The notes below the pieces were generated by a model. It saw only the letters and a list, made by a program, of their open reading frames with translations, did not search any database and was not told where the DNA came from. A stretch of DNA of 10,024 nt from Tangfeifania sp. (lineage in GTDB: Bacteria > Bacteroidota > Bacteroidia > Bacteroidales > Prolixibacteraceae): positions 1 to 10,024 of the forward strand of contig JAGYMR010000083.1 of NCBI GenBank assembly GCA_018400515.1, read 5' to 3'. Positions 1-6,512 of this stretch are shown here, one piece after another. The translations under genes were made by a program, and so were the position numbers. Every line of letters begins with the position of its first letter. The first letter of the stretch is position 1.

Positions 1-355
1 AAAAGAGACCGCCCGGTTTCTTCTTCTTTAACTCAAAAAAGAAGGCAGGGACAGCAAAAAGGGCCGCTGCAACAAAACTCCAGTATGCCGGAAGAAGTTT
101 TCCCTGAAAAGGGATATCCTCATACAACTCCTCGCCCATTTCCTGGCTGATAATTTCTTCCGGAGTAAGGAAATTGTATGCTGAAAAGGATCCTGAATAA
201 ATGGAGTAGGCGGCATAAAGCCCAAAAATAAAGAGCAGTACCGGCCCCGCCAGCTTGAAGATCTTTTTCTTTTCCACCCATCCGTAAACGGAGGCAAGGA
301 ATGCTGTAAACACAAACCACTGGGGGAGGGTGTACAAAAGGGCATTCTGATCCAT
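1..355 (-). CDS. Partial hypothetical membrane protein (C-terminus beyond window edge)
   Basis: An open frame on the minus strand starts at the ATG whose complement is at 353-355 and is still open at base 1, giving 118 visible residues and no stop. I do not recognise the family. Three hydrophobic stretches stand out, at about residues 12-25, 36-53 and 91-107. A Lys-rich loop (E28-K31) follows the first, an acidic stretch with EE pairs (about 64-80) precedes the third, and a run of four lysines (110-113) comes right after it, so an inner-membrane protein with a charged loop is likely. The start is chosen because it is the first ATG in the frame and has a Bacteroidota-type promoter candidate just upstream. 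The gene diverges from the HAD phosphatase gene, so it is probably a separate transcription unit. The frame is continuous and the hydrophobic pattern coherent, so I think it is a real gene; its function is unknown. Confidence 0.7.
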   Translation of the reverse strand, partial: MDQNALLYTLPQWFVFTAFLASVYGWVEKKKIFKLAGPVLLFIFGLYAAYSIYSGSFSAYNFLTPEEIISQEMGEELYEDIPFQGKLLPAYWSFVAAALFAVPAFFFELKKKKPGGLF

Positions 356-370
356 CGTGAAAAGTTTACA

Positions 371-400
371 CAAAGTTGATAAATTTTCCGTAATTCCAAA
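371..400 (-). promoter_or_regulatory. Candidate Bacteroidota-type promoter for the leftward membrane protein gene
   Basis: Read on the minus strand, TTTG (complement of 397-400) is followed after 18 bases by CAACTTTG (complement of 371-378). This matches seven of the eight positions of the -7 box TAnnTTTG at an accepted spacing. The predicted transcript start would lie about a dozen bases before the ATG at 355. The assignment rests on consensus and position only. Confidence 0.35.
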
Positions 401-432
401 AAGATTGCCATGAATGGAGGTAATTTTTTAAT

Positions 433-463
433 TTTGACCTCCTTCAGTAAATTGGTTTCTTTG
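433..463 (+). promoter_or_regulatory. Candidate distal promoter for the HAD-EEP genes
   Basis: TTTG at 433-436 is followed after 19 bases, the preferred spacing for Bacteroidota promoters, by TTTCTTTG at 456-463, which matches seven of eight positions of TAnnTTTG. Transcription would start near 467 and run directly into the inverted repeat at 454-517, giving a leader of about 190 bases. It competes with the proximal candidate at 615-646, and the sequence alone does not decide between them. Confidence 0.25.
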
Positions 464-517
464 ATCTCCGGGACAGGGGAACAAGTGCCCCCGGCTAATT
501 TTAAATTTGCGGAAACC
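454..517. repeat. Nested inverted repeat (potential hairpin) in the intergenic region
   Basis: GGTTTC at 454-459 is complementary to GAAACC at 512-517. Inside this pair, CCGGG at 468-472 is complementary to CCCGG at 490-494, with GGGG and CCCC runs that could pair instead within the loop. The arms could form a two-tier hairpin in RNA of either strand. No clear U-run follows on either strand, so it is not a standard intrinsic terminator. Its role is unknown. Confidence 0.4.
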
Positions 518-614
518 GGGAGTTCTTTTTGAGAGGGAGCGGGAATTGTGATCCTGAAAAAGCAGGAGGTTAATTCAGGTGGGCGCGAAAGACTTGAAAA
601 ACAACCTGCAGGGC

Positions 615-646
615 TTTGCAAACAGAACTGTAAAACGATATATTTA
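615..646 (+). promoter_or_regulatory. Candidate proximal promoter for the HAD phosphatase gene
   Basis: TTTG at 615-618, a 20-base spacer, then TATATTTA at 639-646 match both boxes of the Bacteroidota consensus except for the last base. Transcription would begin near 650, only about nine bases before the ATG at 659. This supports that ATG over the upstream in-frame GTG at 548, which lies before the promoter. Confidence 0.4.
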
Positions 647-658
647 ACGAATATTTAT

Positions 659-1267
659 ATGAATCAATTAGACATCCATCCTGATGCGAAAGCACTTATA
701 TTTGACCTGGACGGCACCCTGGCGGATACCATGCCCGTGCATTTTCTGGCGTACAAACACCTGCTTCGCGATTACGAAATAGATTTTACACCGGCGCTTT
801 TCGGGACACTGGCCGGGGTCCCTGCGGCCATGACCATTCATAAACTGAATGAAATGTTCGGGAAATCGATGGATCCGGAAGCTGTTGCTCATCAGAAGGA
901 GCGGGAATACGAAAAAATGATGCATAAAATGAAGCCGGTGGAACCTGTTGTGGAACTGGTAAAGCGGTATCACGGGAAAATACCCATGGCTGTAGGCACC
1001 GGAGGGCACCAGCGGCTGGCATGGAAATCACTGGAAATTCTGGGGCTGGATAACTATTTCCGTATTCTTGTTTCGGCCGACGATGTGGAGCACCCGAAAC
1101 CCCATCCCGAAACGTTTTTAAAATGTGCCGGGCAAATGAAGGTGGCTCCTGCCGTTTGTCAGGTGTTCGAAGACGGGGAGCCGGGCATCCGTGCAGCGAA
1201 AGCTGCCGGGATGATGGCCACCCTCGTGACCGATTATTATGAAGTGACCATTGGAAAAGCGTTATAA
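659..1267 (+). CDS. HAD-superfamily phosphatase, YqaB / beta-phosphoglucomutase-like
   Basis: This predicted cytosolic, Mg-dependent phosphatase has 202 residues, the usual size for subfamily I HAD enzymes with a helical cap. Motif I is DLDGT with nucleophile D16 and general acid D18. The cap covers about residues 25-90. Motif II is T114 in AVGTGG, motif III is K147 in HPKPHP, and motif IV is E171-D172 in VFEDGEPG. The PMAVGTG stretch and overall pattern resemble E. coli YqaB, a fructose-1-phosphate phosphatase, more than classical beta-phosphoglucomutase, but the substrate cannot be read from sequence. The frame extends upstream to a GTG at 548. I chose the ATG at 659 because family similarity begins right after it and a promoter candidate lies between the two. 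The next gene starts one base after the stop, or overlaps if an earlier ATG is used, so the two are probably co-transcribed. Confidence 0.88.
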   Translation: MNQLDIHPDAKALIFDLDGTLADTMPVHFLAYKHLLRDYEIDFTPALFGTLAGVPAAMTIHKLNEMFGKSMDPEAVAHQKEREYEKMMHKMKPVEPVVELVKRYHGKIPMAVGTGGHQRLAWKSLEILGLDNYFRILVSADDVEHPKPHPETFLKCAGQMKVAPAVCQVFEDGEPGIRAAKAAGMMATLVTDYYEVTIGKAL

Positions 1268-1268
1268 T

Positions 1269-2345
1269 ATGACAGGACTTGAGTTGATAAGAGGGAGTGA
1301 CCGCCGGGGTTCCGGAAATTTAAAAAAGATATTTCTTCGCTCTTTAACGGTTGTCCTTCTTCTGTTATCGGTTTCGTGTGCTCCCTGGAAGAATGCGGCC
1401 CGGAGAAATATGACCGTTGCTTTTTATAATGTGGAGAATTTGTTTGACCTGAAAGATGCTCCCGGCAAAGCCGACAACGAATTTACCCCGGAGGGGGAAA
1501 AGAACTGGAATGCTGTTCGTTACAAGGATAAATTGCAGGCTGTCGCAAGGGCCATCAGTGCCATCAATGAGGGCGACTTACCGGAAATTGTCGGTTTGTG
1601 TGAGGTTGAAAATAAAACAGTGGTCAGCGAGTTGATCCATACCGGCCTGCTTGCCCGGGGAAAATACCAGGTGATCCATTATGAAAGCCCCGATTTCCGG
1701 GGGATCGATTGTGCGCTGATCTACCGGCCCTCTGCGTTTAAAGTGCTGGAGCATGCAGCCATTCCTGTTCGGTTTGCGGATGACCCCGAATACACAACGC
1801 GGGATATCCTTTATGTACGGGGACGGACCCGCAACCTGGAGGAACTTCATGTTTTTGTCAATCACTGGCCCTCCCGCAGGGGCGGAGTCGAAAAGACAAA
1901 ATCAAAAAGAAACCATGCCGCCCGCGTGCTGAAAAGGAAAATAGATTCACTTGCCGGCCGGGGGCGGCGTTCACACGTCCTGGTCATGGGCGACATGAAC
2001 GATGAGCCGGATAATGAGAGTTTACGACAGGTGCTGGGAGCCGGTTCCCCTGAAAATACAGGCGACGGCCTTGTGAACCTGATGTGGCCGGCTGATTCTG
2101 CTGGTAAAGGTTCCTACAATTACCGGGGAGAATGGACGATGCTTGATAACATCATCGTTTCTCCGGGACTTCTGGATGAAAAGGGGTTTCAATGCATTGG
2201 AAAGAAAGGGTTTGTTTTTCACCAGGACTGGATGGAATACCGCCGAAATGATGGCGGGATCGCTCCTGATGCCACTTACGGCGGGGATACCTATTACGGG
2301 GGCGTGAGCGATCATTTTCCCGTTTATATACGTTTGCGGCGGTAA
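1269..2345 (+). CDS. Predicted lipoprotein of the endonuclease/exonuclease/phosphatase (EEP) superfamily
   Basis: The protein has 358 residues. A basic N-terminus (KKIFLR, about 19-24) and a hydrophobic core (about 25-35) lead to C37 in LSVSC, which looks like a signal-peptidase II lipobox, so a membrane-anchored protein outside the cytoplasm is likely. No acidic run follows the cysteine, giving no hint of surface export. The EEP fold follows: YNVENLFD (N54, E56), catalytic E112 in GLCEVEN, H198 in VNHWPSRRGG, D241 and N243 in GDMND, and D348-H349 in GVSDHFP. All expected metal-binding and catalytic residues are present, so it should be an active phosphodiesterase or nuclease; the substrate is not predictable. 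The ATG at 1269 follows the HAD stop by one base. A second in-frame ATG at 1251 would overlap the HAD gene by 17 bases. The n-region is rather long with either start. Confidence 0.88.
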   Translation: MTGLELIRGSDRRGSGNLKKIFLRSLTVVLLLLSVSCAPWKNAARRNMTVAFYNVENLFDLKDAPGKADNEFTPEGEKNWNAVRYKDKLQAVARAISAINEGDLPEIVGLCEVENKTVVSELIHTGLLARGKYQVIHYESPDFRGIDCALIYRPSAFKVLEHAAIPVRFADDPEYTTRDILYVRGRTRNLEELHVFVNHWPSRRGGVEKTKSKRNHAARVLKRKIDSLAGRGRRSHVLVMGDMNDEPDNESLRQVLGAGSPENTGDGLVNLMWPADSAGKGSYNYRGEWTMLDNIIVSPGLLDEKGFQCIGKKGFVFHQDWMEYRRNDGGIAPDATYGGDTYYGGVSDHFPVYIRLRR

Positions 2346-2382
2346 CAGAAAAGCGTTTTCACAGGAAAAAAGTTGGTGTTTT

Positions 2383-4419
2383 ATGGATTTTAAAGTGAAA
2401 TCAGGGTATCAACCCACCGGGGATCAGCCTGAAGCCATCCGGCAACTGGCGGCGGGGATTGAAAACGGAGATCGTTTTCAGACGTTGCTGGGCGTTACCG
2501 GCTCGGGAAAAACCTTTACCATGGCCAACATGATTGAAAAGGTTCAGCGACCTGCCCTTATTTTAAGCCATAATAAAACCCTCGCGGCCCAGCTTTATGG
2601 TGAAATGAAACAGTTTTTTCCGGAAAATGCGGTGGAGTATTTTGTCTCGTATTACGACTATTACCAACCCGAAGCCTACATCCCCTCCACCGATACCTAC
2701 ATCGAAAAGGACCTTTCCATCAACAAGGATATTGAAAAACTCCGGCTGAGCACCACCTCTGCCCTGCTTTCGGGGAGAAAGGATGTGGTGGTTGTTTCAT
2801 CGGTTTCGTGTCTCTACGGGATAGGGAATCCTGAAGATTTTCATGCCAATGTTACGCAGCTGAAAGTGGGACAGGTTATTTCCCGGAACGGGATGCTCCG
2901 GAATTTGGTGGATGCATTGTATTCCCGCAGTGAAACGGATTTTCAACGGGGAAATTTCAGGGTGACCGGCGATACGGTGGATATTTTCCCCGCTTATGCC
3001 GACACAGCCGTTCGTGTGGTCTTCTGGGGCGATGAAATTGAAGAGATCGCCGCGTTTGACCCCCTTTCCGGACAAACCATCCGGCAAATGGAGGAAACGG
3101 TTATTTATCCCGCCAATATTTTTGTGACCACCAAATCGAGAATGAAAAGCGCTATCAGGCAAATCCAGGATGATCTGGTGGCGCAAATCGATTATTTCCA
3201 TGAAGCTGGGAAGGAACAGGAAGCCCGGCGGCTGAAAGAACGGGTGGAGTACGATCTCGAAATGATGCGGGAACTCGGATATTGTCCGGGGATCGAAAAT
3301 TATTCCCGTTATTTCGACGGACGGGCACCCGGATCAAGGCCGTTCTGTTTGCTGGATTATTTTCCGGAGGATTTTATCTGCATCATCGATGAGAGTCATG
3401 TGACCCTTCCGCAGGTCCGGGCTATGTACGGTGGCGACAACTCCCGGAAAGTGAACCTGGTGGAATACGGATTCCGCCTTCCGGCAGCCATTGATAACCG
3501 GCCGCTGAAATTTGAAGAGTTTGAAGCATTGCTGAACCAGGTGGTCTATGTGAGTGCCACCCCAGCGGATTATGAGCTTGCCCGCTGCGAGGGAGTGGTG
3601 GTGGAACAGATCATCCGGCCAACCGGCTTGCTCGATCCCCTCATTGAAGTCAGACCCAGTAACCATCAGATCGATGATTTGCTGAATGAGGTCCACCTCC
3701 GGATCGACAAGAATGAACGAACACTGGTAACAACCCTTACCAAACGGATGGCCGAGGAGCTTTCGAAGTACCTGCTGAACGTTGGCGTTAAAACCCGGTA
3801 CATTCATTCGGATGTCGACACCATGGAACGGGTGGAGATAATGGAACAATTGCGGCGGGGAGAATTTGATGTCCTGGTGGGGATCAACCTGCTCCGGGAG
3901 GGGCTTGATCTGCCCGAAGTTTCCCTGGTGGCTATCCTGGATGCCGATAAGGAGGGATTCCTGCGCTCGGAGCGATCGCTGACCCAAACCGCCGGGAGAG
4001 CAGCCCGGAATCTCGAGGGGCGGGTGATCATGTATGCCGATACCGTCACGAACTCTATGCAGCGAACCATTGATGCTACCAACTACCGGCGGGAAAAACA
4101 GCTGAAATACAACGAAGAGAACAACATTACGCCCACCCCGATTGTGAAACCCACGCGTGAAATTATTGGTTATGAGTACCGCAGCGGAAAGAAACCCGCG
4201 GAATACGCAGATACCGGCCATCCAAATCTTGCAGCGGATCCCGTGGTACAATACATGGGTATCGAAGGCCTGGAAAAAGCCATTGAAAAAACCCAAAAGC
4301 AGATGAAGTCCGCCGCACGGGAGCTGGACTTTCTTGAAGCCGCCCGCCTGCGGGATGAGATGTTCGCACTGAAAAAGATCCTGGAGGAAAGAAGCGAAAA
4401 TCCCGGAAATTCCGGCTGA
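2383..4419 (+). CDS. uvrB: Excinuclease ABC subunit B
   Basis: UvrB is the DNA-damage verification helicase of nucleotide excision repair. It is loaded by UvrA and recruits UvrC for incision. At 678 residues it is full length. Visible landmarks are the opening YQPTGDQP, Walker A GVTGSGKT (37-44), the aromatic beta-hairpin beginning YYDYYQP (90-96) that inserts between DNA strands, the DEAH-like box DESH (336-339), helicase motif VI QTAGRAAR (535-542), and a C-terminal UVR domain (about 630-665, with EAARLRDEM) that contacts UvrC. The ATG at 2383 gives the standard family N-terminus. It lies 37 bases after the EEP stop, so read-through from the upstream genes is likely. A perfect -7 box match, TACGTTTG at 2329-2336, overlaps the EEP 3' end but has no good -33 partner, so a promoter of its own is only possible. 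No uvrA or uvrC is in the window. Confidence 0.98.
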   Translation: MDFKVKSGYQPTGDQPEAIRQLAAGIENGDRFQTLLGVTGSGKTFTMANMIEKVQRPALILSHNKTLAAQLYGEMKQFFPENAVEYFVSYYDYYQPEAYIPSTDTYIEKDLSINKDIEKLRLSTTSALLSGRKDVVVVSSVSCLYGIGNPEDFHANVTQLKVGQVISRNGMLRNLVDALYSRSETDFQRGNFRVTGDTVDIFPAYADTAVRVVFWGDEIEEIAAFDPLSGQTIRQMEETVIYPANIFVTTKSRMKSAIRQIQDDLVAQIDYFHEAGKEQEARRLKERVEYDLEMMRELGYCPGIENYSRYFDGRAPGSRPFCLLDYFPEDFICIIDESHVTLPQVRAMYGGDNSRKVNLVEYGFRLPAAIDNRPLKFEEFEALLNQVVYVSATPADYELARCEGVVVEQIIRPTGLLDPLIEVRPSNHQIDDLLNEVHLRIDKNERTLVTTLTKRMAEELSKYLLNVGVKTRYIHSDVDTMERVEIMEQLRRGEFDVLVGINLLREGLDLPEVSLVAILDADKEGFLRSERSLTQTAGRAARNLEGRVIMYADTVTNSMQRTIDATNYRREKQLKYNEENNITPTPIVKPTREIIGYEYRSGKKPAEYADTGHPNLAADPVVQYMGIEGLEKAIEKTQKQMKSAARELDFLEAARLRDEMFALKKILEERSENPGNSG

Positions 4420-4423
4420 ACCG

Positions 4424-4446
4424 CCGGGAAAAATTGCTTCCCTTTG
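4424..4446 (+). terminator. Weak hairpin after uvrB, possible terminator
   Basis: Just after the uvrB stop, GGGAA (4426-4430) and TTCCC (4438-4442) can form a five-pair stem with a seven-base loop, followed by only TTT. An alternative stem pairs TTCCGGC (4410-4416) with the imperfect arm GCCGGGAA (4423-4430). The short T-run makes efficient termination doubtful. Confidence 0.25.
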
Positions 4447-4497
4447 AAAAATCACCTTCCTCAAAAAAAGGAATCCTTCATTTCCCGGGTGGAATGA

Positions 4498-4761
4498 GAC
4501 CGGCCAGACAGGGAGTGTGCCCTTTATCTTCTCGGTTACCGCAACGACCGAAAATGGCAATATGATAAACAGTTGAAGGACAAGAAAAATCCCACCAACC
4601 TTGGGATGTTGATCGACGGAGCAATTTTAGACGCCATTCTTACGTTTGACAGTGTAGAGAAATCAGAAAAAGCCTGCATACGGTCGGTCGAAAAAATGTT
4701 TGACCTGCTGGAGGCGAAAAAAAATAGATTTGTATTTTTGCCGGGAAACGATGGAAAATAA
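4498..4761 (+). CDS. Unrecognised short ORF after uvrB, start codon unclear
   Basis: The frame is open from just after an in-frame stop at 4495-4497 to the TAA at 4759-4761 (87 codons), but its 5' half has no ATG. The first TTG (4573) would give 62 residues and the first ATG (4606) 51 residues. I do not recognise the protein. Upstream of the TTG the frame reads LYLLGYRNDRKWQYDKQ, which looks like ordinary protein. The rest contains NPTNLGMLIDGAILDAIL and a charged, probably helical stretch with SVEKSEKA and MFDLLEAKK. No signal peptide or membrane segment is visible. The stop overlaps the ATG of the Yip1-family gene by one base, which argues for a real translated gene. Possible explanations are a non-AUG start near 4573, a short protein from 4606, or a remnant whose 5' end was lost or frameshifted. 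The coordinates given are the whole open frame, not a chosen start. Confidence 0.5.
   Translation, partial: DRPDRECALYLLGYRNDRKWQYDKQLKDKKNPTNLGMLIDGAILDAILTFDSVEKSEKACIRSVEKMFDLLEAKKNRFVFLPGNDGK
4699..4732 (+). promoter_or_regulatory. Candidate promoter for the Yip1-family gene and smpB
   Basis: TTTG at 4699-4702 and TAGATTTG at 4725-4732 are exact matches to both Bacteroidota promoter boxes, with a 22-base spacer at the long end of the accepted range. A second exact -7 match, TATTTTTG at 4733-4740, follows at once. Transcription from either would start about 17-25 bases before the ATG at 4761. The site lies inside the short upstream ORF, so that ORF may have a separate promoter or may not be expressed. 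Confidence 0.4.
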
Positions 4762-5330
4762 TGGGCATATTATTCAAACAAATGATGAACCACATACATG
4801 CGGTCATTCTGCGGCCAAAAGATTTCTGGGAGGATCATAAGCGGGGCGATTGCGCTGACAGAAGGTTTCTTGTGGGCTATTTTTCCACCTTTTTGTTTTT
4901 TGTTGCACTGGCTGCATTTTTGGGGGAATTTCTGCGGAGCAACCATTTTTATGCCGGCTATGCGCTGTTGAAATCTTTCCGGGAGATCATCCTTTTCACC
5001 CTTACGTTTTTTTCCTCGTTTTTTTTCGCGAATGAATTAATGAAAACCTTCGGAGGTAAAAAGAATTACAGGGTAGCGCAAGGGCTGGTGCTTTTTTCCA
5101 TGACGCCTCTTTTGCTTGTCTCCATTGTTACCGGCCTTTTCCCCTTTTTGTATGTCATTGACGTGCTGGGCTTTTACAGTTGTTATATTTTCTGGCTGGG
5201 GGCGAAGAAAATGCTGGACTTTCCCGGAAGCGGGATGCGAAAATACAGCATGATCACCATTTTGGTGAATTTTTTTGTTTTTAGCTTTTTAAGTATTTTT
5301 CTTTCAAAATTATTAGCGGCATATATATAG
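4761..5330 (+). CDS. Yip1-family (DUF-type) multi-pass membrane protein
   Basis: This 189-residue protein has a short cytoplasmic-looking N-terminus containing [10 protein letters not shown], typical of bacterial Yip1-domain proteins, in which an N-terminal helix followed by a 'P-x-x-x-W' type motif precedes the membrane part. About five hydrophobic segments follow, near residues 36-58, 73-93, 105-125, 128-147 and 164-186. Thymine-rich codons reflect this hydrophobicity. Bacterial members are inner-membrane proteins of unknown function, and nothing here suggests a specific one. The ATG overlaps the stop of the preceding short ORF by one base (TAATG), and its own TAG overlaps the GTG start of smpB by one base (TAGTG), so translation of all three may be coupled. 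The family assignment is from motif and topology recognition, not a search. Confidence 0.75.
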   Translation: MGILFKQMMNHIHAVILRPKDFWEDHKRGDCADRRFLVGYFSTFLFFVALAAFLGEFLRSNHFYAGYALLKSFREIILFTLTFFSSFFFANELMKTFGGKKNYRVAQGLVLFSMTPLLLVSIVTGLFPFLYVIDVLGFYSCYIFWLGAKKMLDFPGSGMRKYSMITILVNFFVFSFLSIFLSKLLAAYI

Positions 5331-5788
5331 TGGCACATTCAAAAGCAAATATCAACATCAAGAACCGGAAAGTAAACTTTGAGTATGAACTGCTTGAAAA
5401 GTTTGTTGCGGGGATGCAACTGGCCGGGACGGAGATCAAATCGATCCGGAACGGCAAGGTCAATTTGAGCGATGCCTATTGCCGGTTTTTCAACGGCGAA
5501 CTGTACGCCATAAACATACACATATCGGAGTACGAACTGGGCACTCACAATAACCATCCGGCAAAACGCGACCGGAAACTGTTGCTGAACAAAAAAGAGC
5601 TGCAAAAACTGGAGCGGAAAATTAAGGAATCGGGGTTGACCATTGTACCCGTGCGGTTGTTTCTGAACAACAGGGGCCTTGCTAAGCTCGAAATTGCGCT
5701 TGCCCGGGGAAAAAAGATCTACGACAAGCGCGAAACACTCAAACAAAAAGATTCGAAGCGCGAAATGGAGCGGATACGGAAGTTTTAA
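5330..5788 (+). CDS. smpB: SsrA-binding protein SmpB
   Basis: SmpB binds tmRNA (SsrA) and delivers it to stalled ribosomes for trans-translation. The 152 residues match the family length. The OB-fold core is clear: [13 protein letters not shown] (11-23), the tmRNA-binding signature AGTEIKSIR (32-40), then [10 protein letters not shown] and [12 protein letters not shown]. The basic C-terminal tail, from about residue 127, with [15 protein letters not shown], enters the decoding site of the stalled ribosome and is complete. The start is a GTG that shares its G with the TAG of the Yip1-family gene; it gives the expected N-terminus, and there is no nearby ATG in frame. Expression probably depends on the upstream genes or on the promoter candidate near 4699-4740. 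The ssrA gene is not in the window. The stop is one base from the stop of the converging exonuclease gene. Confidence 0.97.
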   Translation: MAHSKANINIKNRKVNFEYELLEKFVAGMQLAGTEIKSIRNGKVNLSDAYCRFFNGELYAINIHISEYELGTHNNHPAKRDRKLLLNKKELQKLERKIKESGLTIVPVRLFLNNRGLAKLEIALARGKKIYDKRETLKQKDSKREMERIRKF

Positions 5789-5789
5789 C

Positions 5790-6512
5790 CTATACGGCCT
5801 CCATGTTCTCCAGGGAAATGATCTTATCGCCCTTGTATTTCAGCAAAAGGTTGGCCACGGCAAGCGTGTCTTTCTCACAATATTTTATGATCCTGTCCAG
5901 GTCATTTTCTTCCCAATAGATTTGGGCAACCTGGCTTCCGTCAATATCGTCCTTGGGCGTGGGAATGTTGAACAGTTCGCATAACAGCGAGAGGGAGGTA
6001 TAGTGTTTAAAATCCCCGAATTTCCAGAGCTGCAGGGTATCGATCAGCCGCTCCTTTATTTCCCAGGGTTTGGCTGCGGCAATGTCAAAGATCCGGGGTA
6101 ATACAAGGTTATTTACCAGCGACCGGCGGGCAATGTAAGGAAAATCAAACTCCTGTCCGTTGTGGGCGCAGAGTTTTTTTTTGCCGGCACGCGAAAAGGC
6201 ATCCCACGCATGGAAAAAGTCACTGATCAGCTTTTTTTCATCGTTGTCTGCAAAGGACTTTACCCTGAAATGGGATTCTCCCTTTTTCTGGAATACATAA
6301 CCTGCCGATATGCAGATAATCCTGCCAAACTCTGCATAAATGCCGGCCCGGTCGTAAAGCACTTCAGCCGGTTCGTCCTTAGTCGCCTGGTTTTTTATTT
6401 TGCGTTCCCAGAGCTGTTGCCATTTTTCATTCAGGTCACTGTATTCCGGCTTCTGTGGAACCGTCTCGATGTCGATAAAAAGAATTTCTTCGATGTTCAG
6501 ATCCTTGAGCAT
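5790..6512 (-). CDS. Predicted 3'-5' exonuclease of the PolB-exonuclease-like (DnaQ/RNase H fold) family
   Basis: This 240-residue protein carries the DEDDy exonuclease residues. Exo I is FIDIETV with D14 and E16, Exo II is AHNGQEFDFPYI with N118 and D123, and Exo III is KYCEKDTLAV with Y211 and D215. The order and spacing fit the stand-alone family related to the proofreading domain of B-family DNA polymerases (Pfam DNA_pol_B_exo2). No polymerase domain is attached. It should remove nucleotides from 3' ends in the cytosol, using two metal ions; whether the substrate is DNA or RNA cannot be told. The ATG follows the udk stop directly (TAA then ATG, no gap), so it is almost certainly in one operon with udk and translated by re-initiation or coupling. 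Its stop faces that of smpB across one base, without room for a terminator. Confidence 0.9.
   Translation of the reverse strand: MLKDLNIEEILFIDIETVPQKPEYSDLNEKWQQLWERKIKNQATKDEPAEVLYDRAGIYAEFGRIICISAGYVFQKKGESHFRVKSFADNDEKKLISDFFHAWDAFSRAGKKKLCAHNGQEFDFPYIARRSLVNNLVLPRIFDIAAAKPWEIKERLIDTLQLWKFGDFKHYTSLSLLCELFNIPTPKDDIDGSQVAQIYWEENDLDRIIKYCEKDTLAVANLLLKYKGDKIISLENMEAV

Larger units (their letters stand above)
356..658. other. Divergent intergenic region, 303 bases
   Basis: This gap separates the leftward membrane protein gene from the rightward HAD phosphatase gene. I see no convincing coding sequence. The HAD frame stays open back to a GTG at 548, but the peptide before 659 does not resemble the family. 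The region holds promoter candidates for both directions and a nested inverted repeat at 454-517, listed separately. The part nearest the leftward gene is AT-rich. Confidence 0.7.

Noticed and set aside
28..621. A 197-codon minus-strand frame spanning the left edge gene and the gap
   Set aside because: It overlaps, in another frame, the coherent membrane protein frame that starts at 355, and it crosses non-coding sequence. Its composition is not protein-like.
548..658. N-terminal extension of the HAD phosphatase from a GTG at 548
   Set aside because: The extra 37 residues do not resemble the family, the ATG at 659 gives a standard start, and a promoter candidate (615-646) lies within the extension.
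2348..2360. Short palindrome GAAAA-GCG-TTTTC between the EEP and uvrB genes
   Set aside because: A stem of five mostly A-T pairs with no following U-run is too weak to call a terminator, and such strings arise by chance.
3334..4560. A 408-codon open frame on the minus strand opposite the uvrB 3' half
   Set aside because: It lies almost wholly antisense to uvrB, which is certain. Its translation has no recognisable domain and looks like the complement of uvrB codons.
5728..5767. Direct repeat AAGCGCGAAA in the smpB 3' end
   Set aside because: It is explained by two Lys-Arg-Glu codon strings in the basic C-terminal tail of SmpB (KRET and KREM).
5679..5984. Plus-strand frame across the smpB/exonuclease junction
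   Set aside because: It overlaps the ends of two well-supported genes in other frames and shows no recognisable domain.
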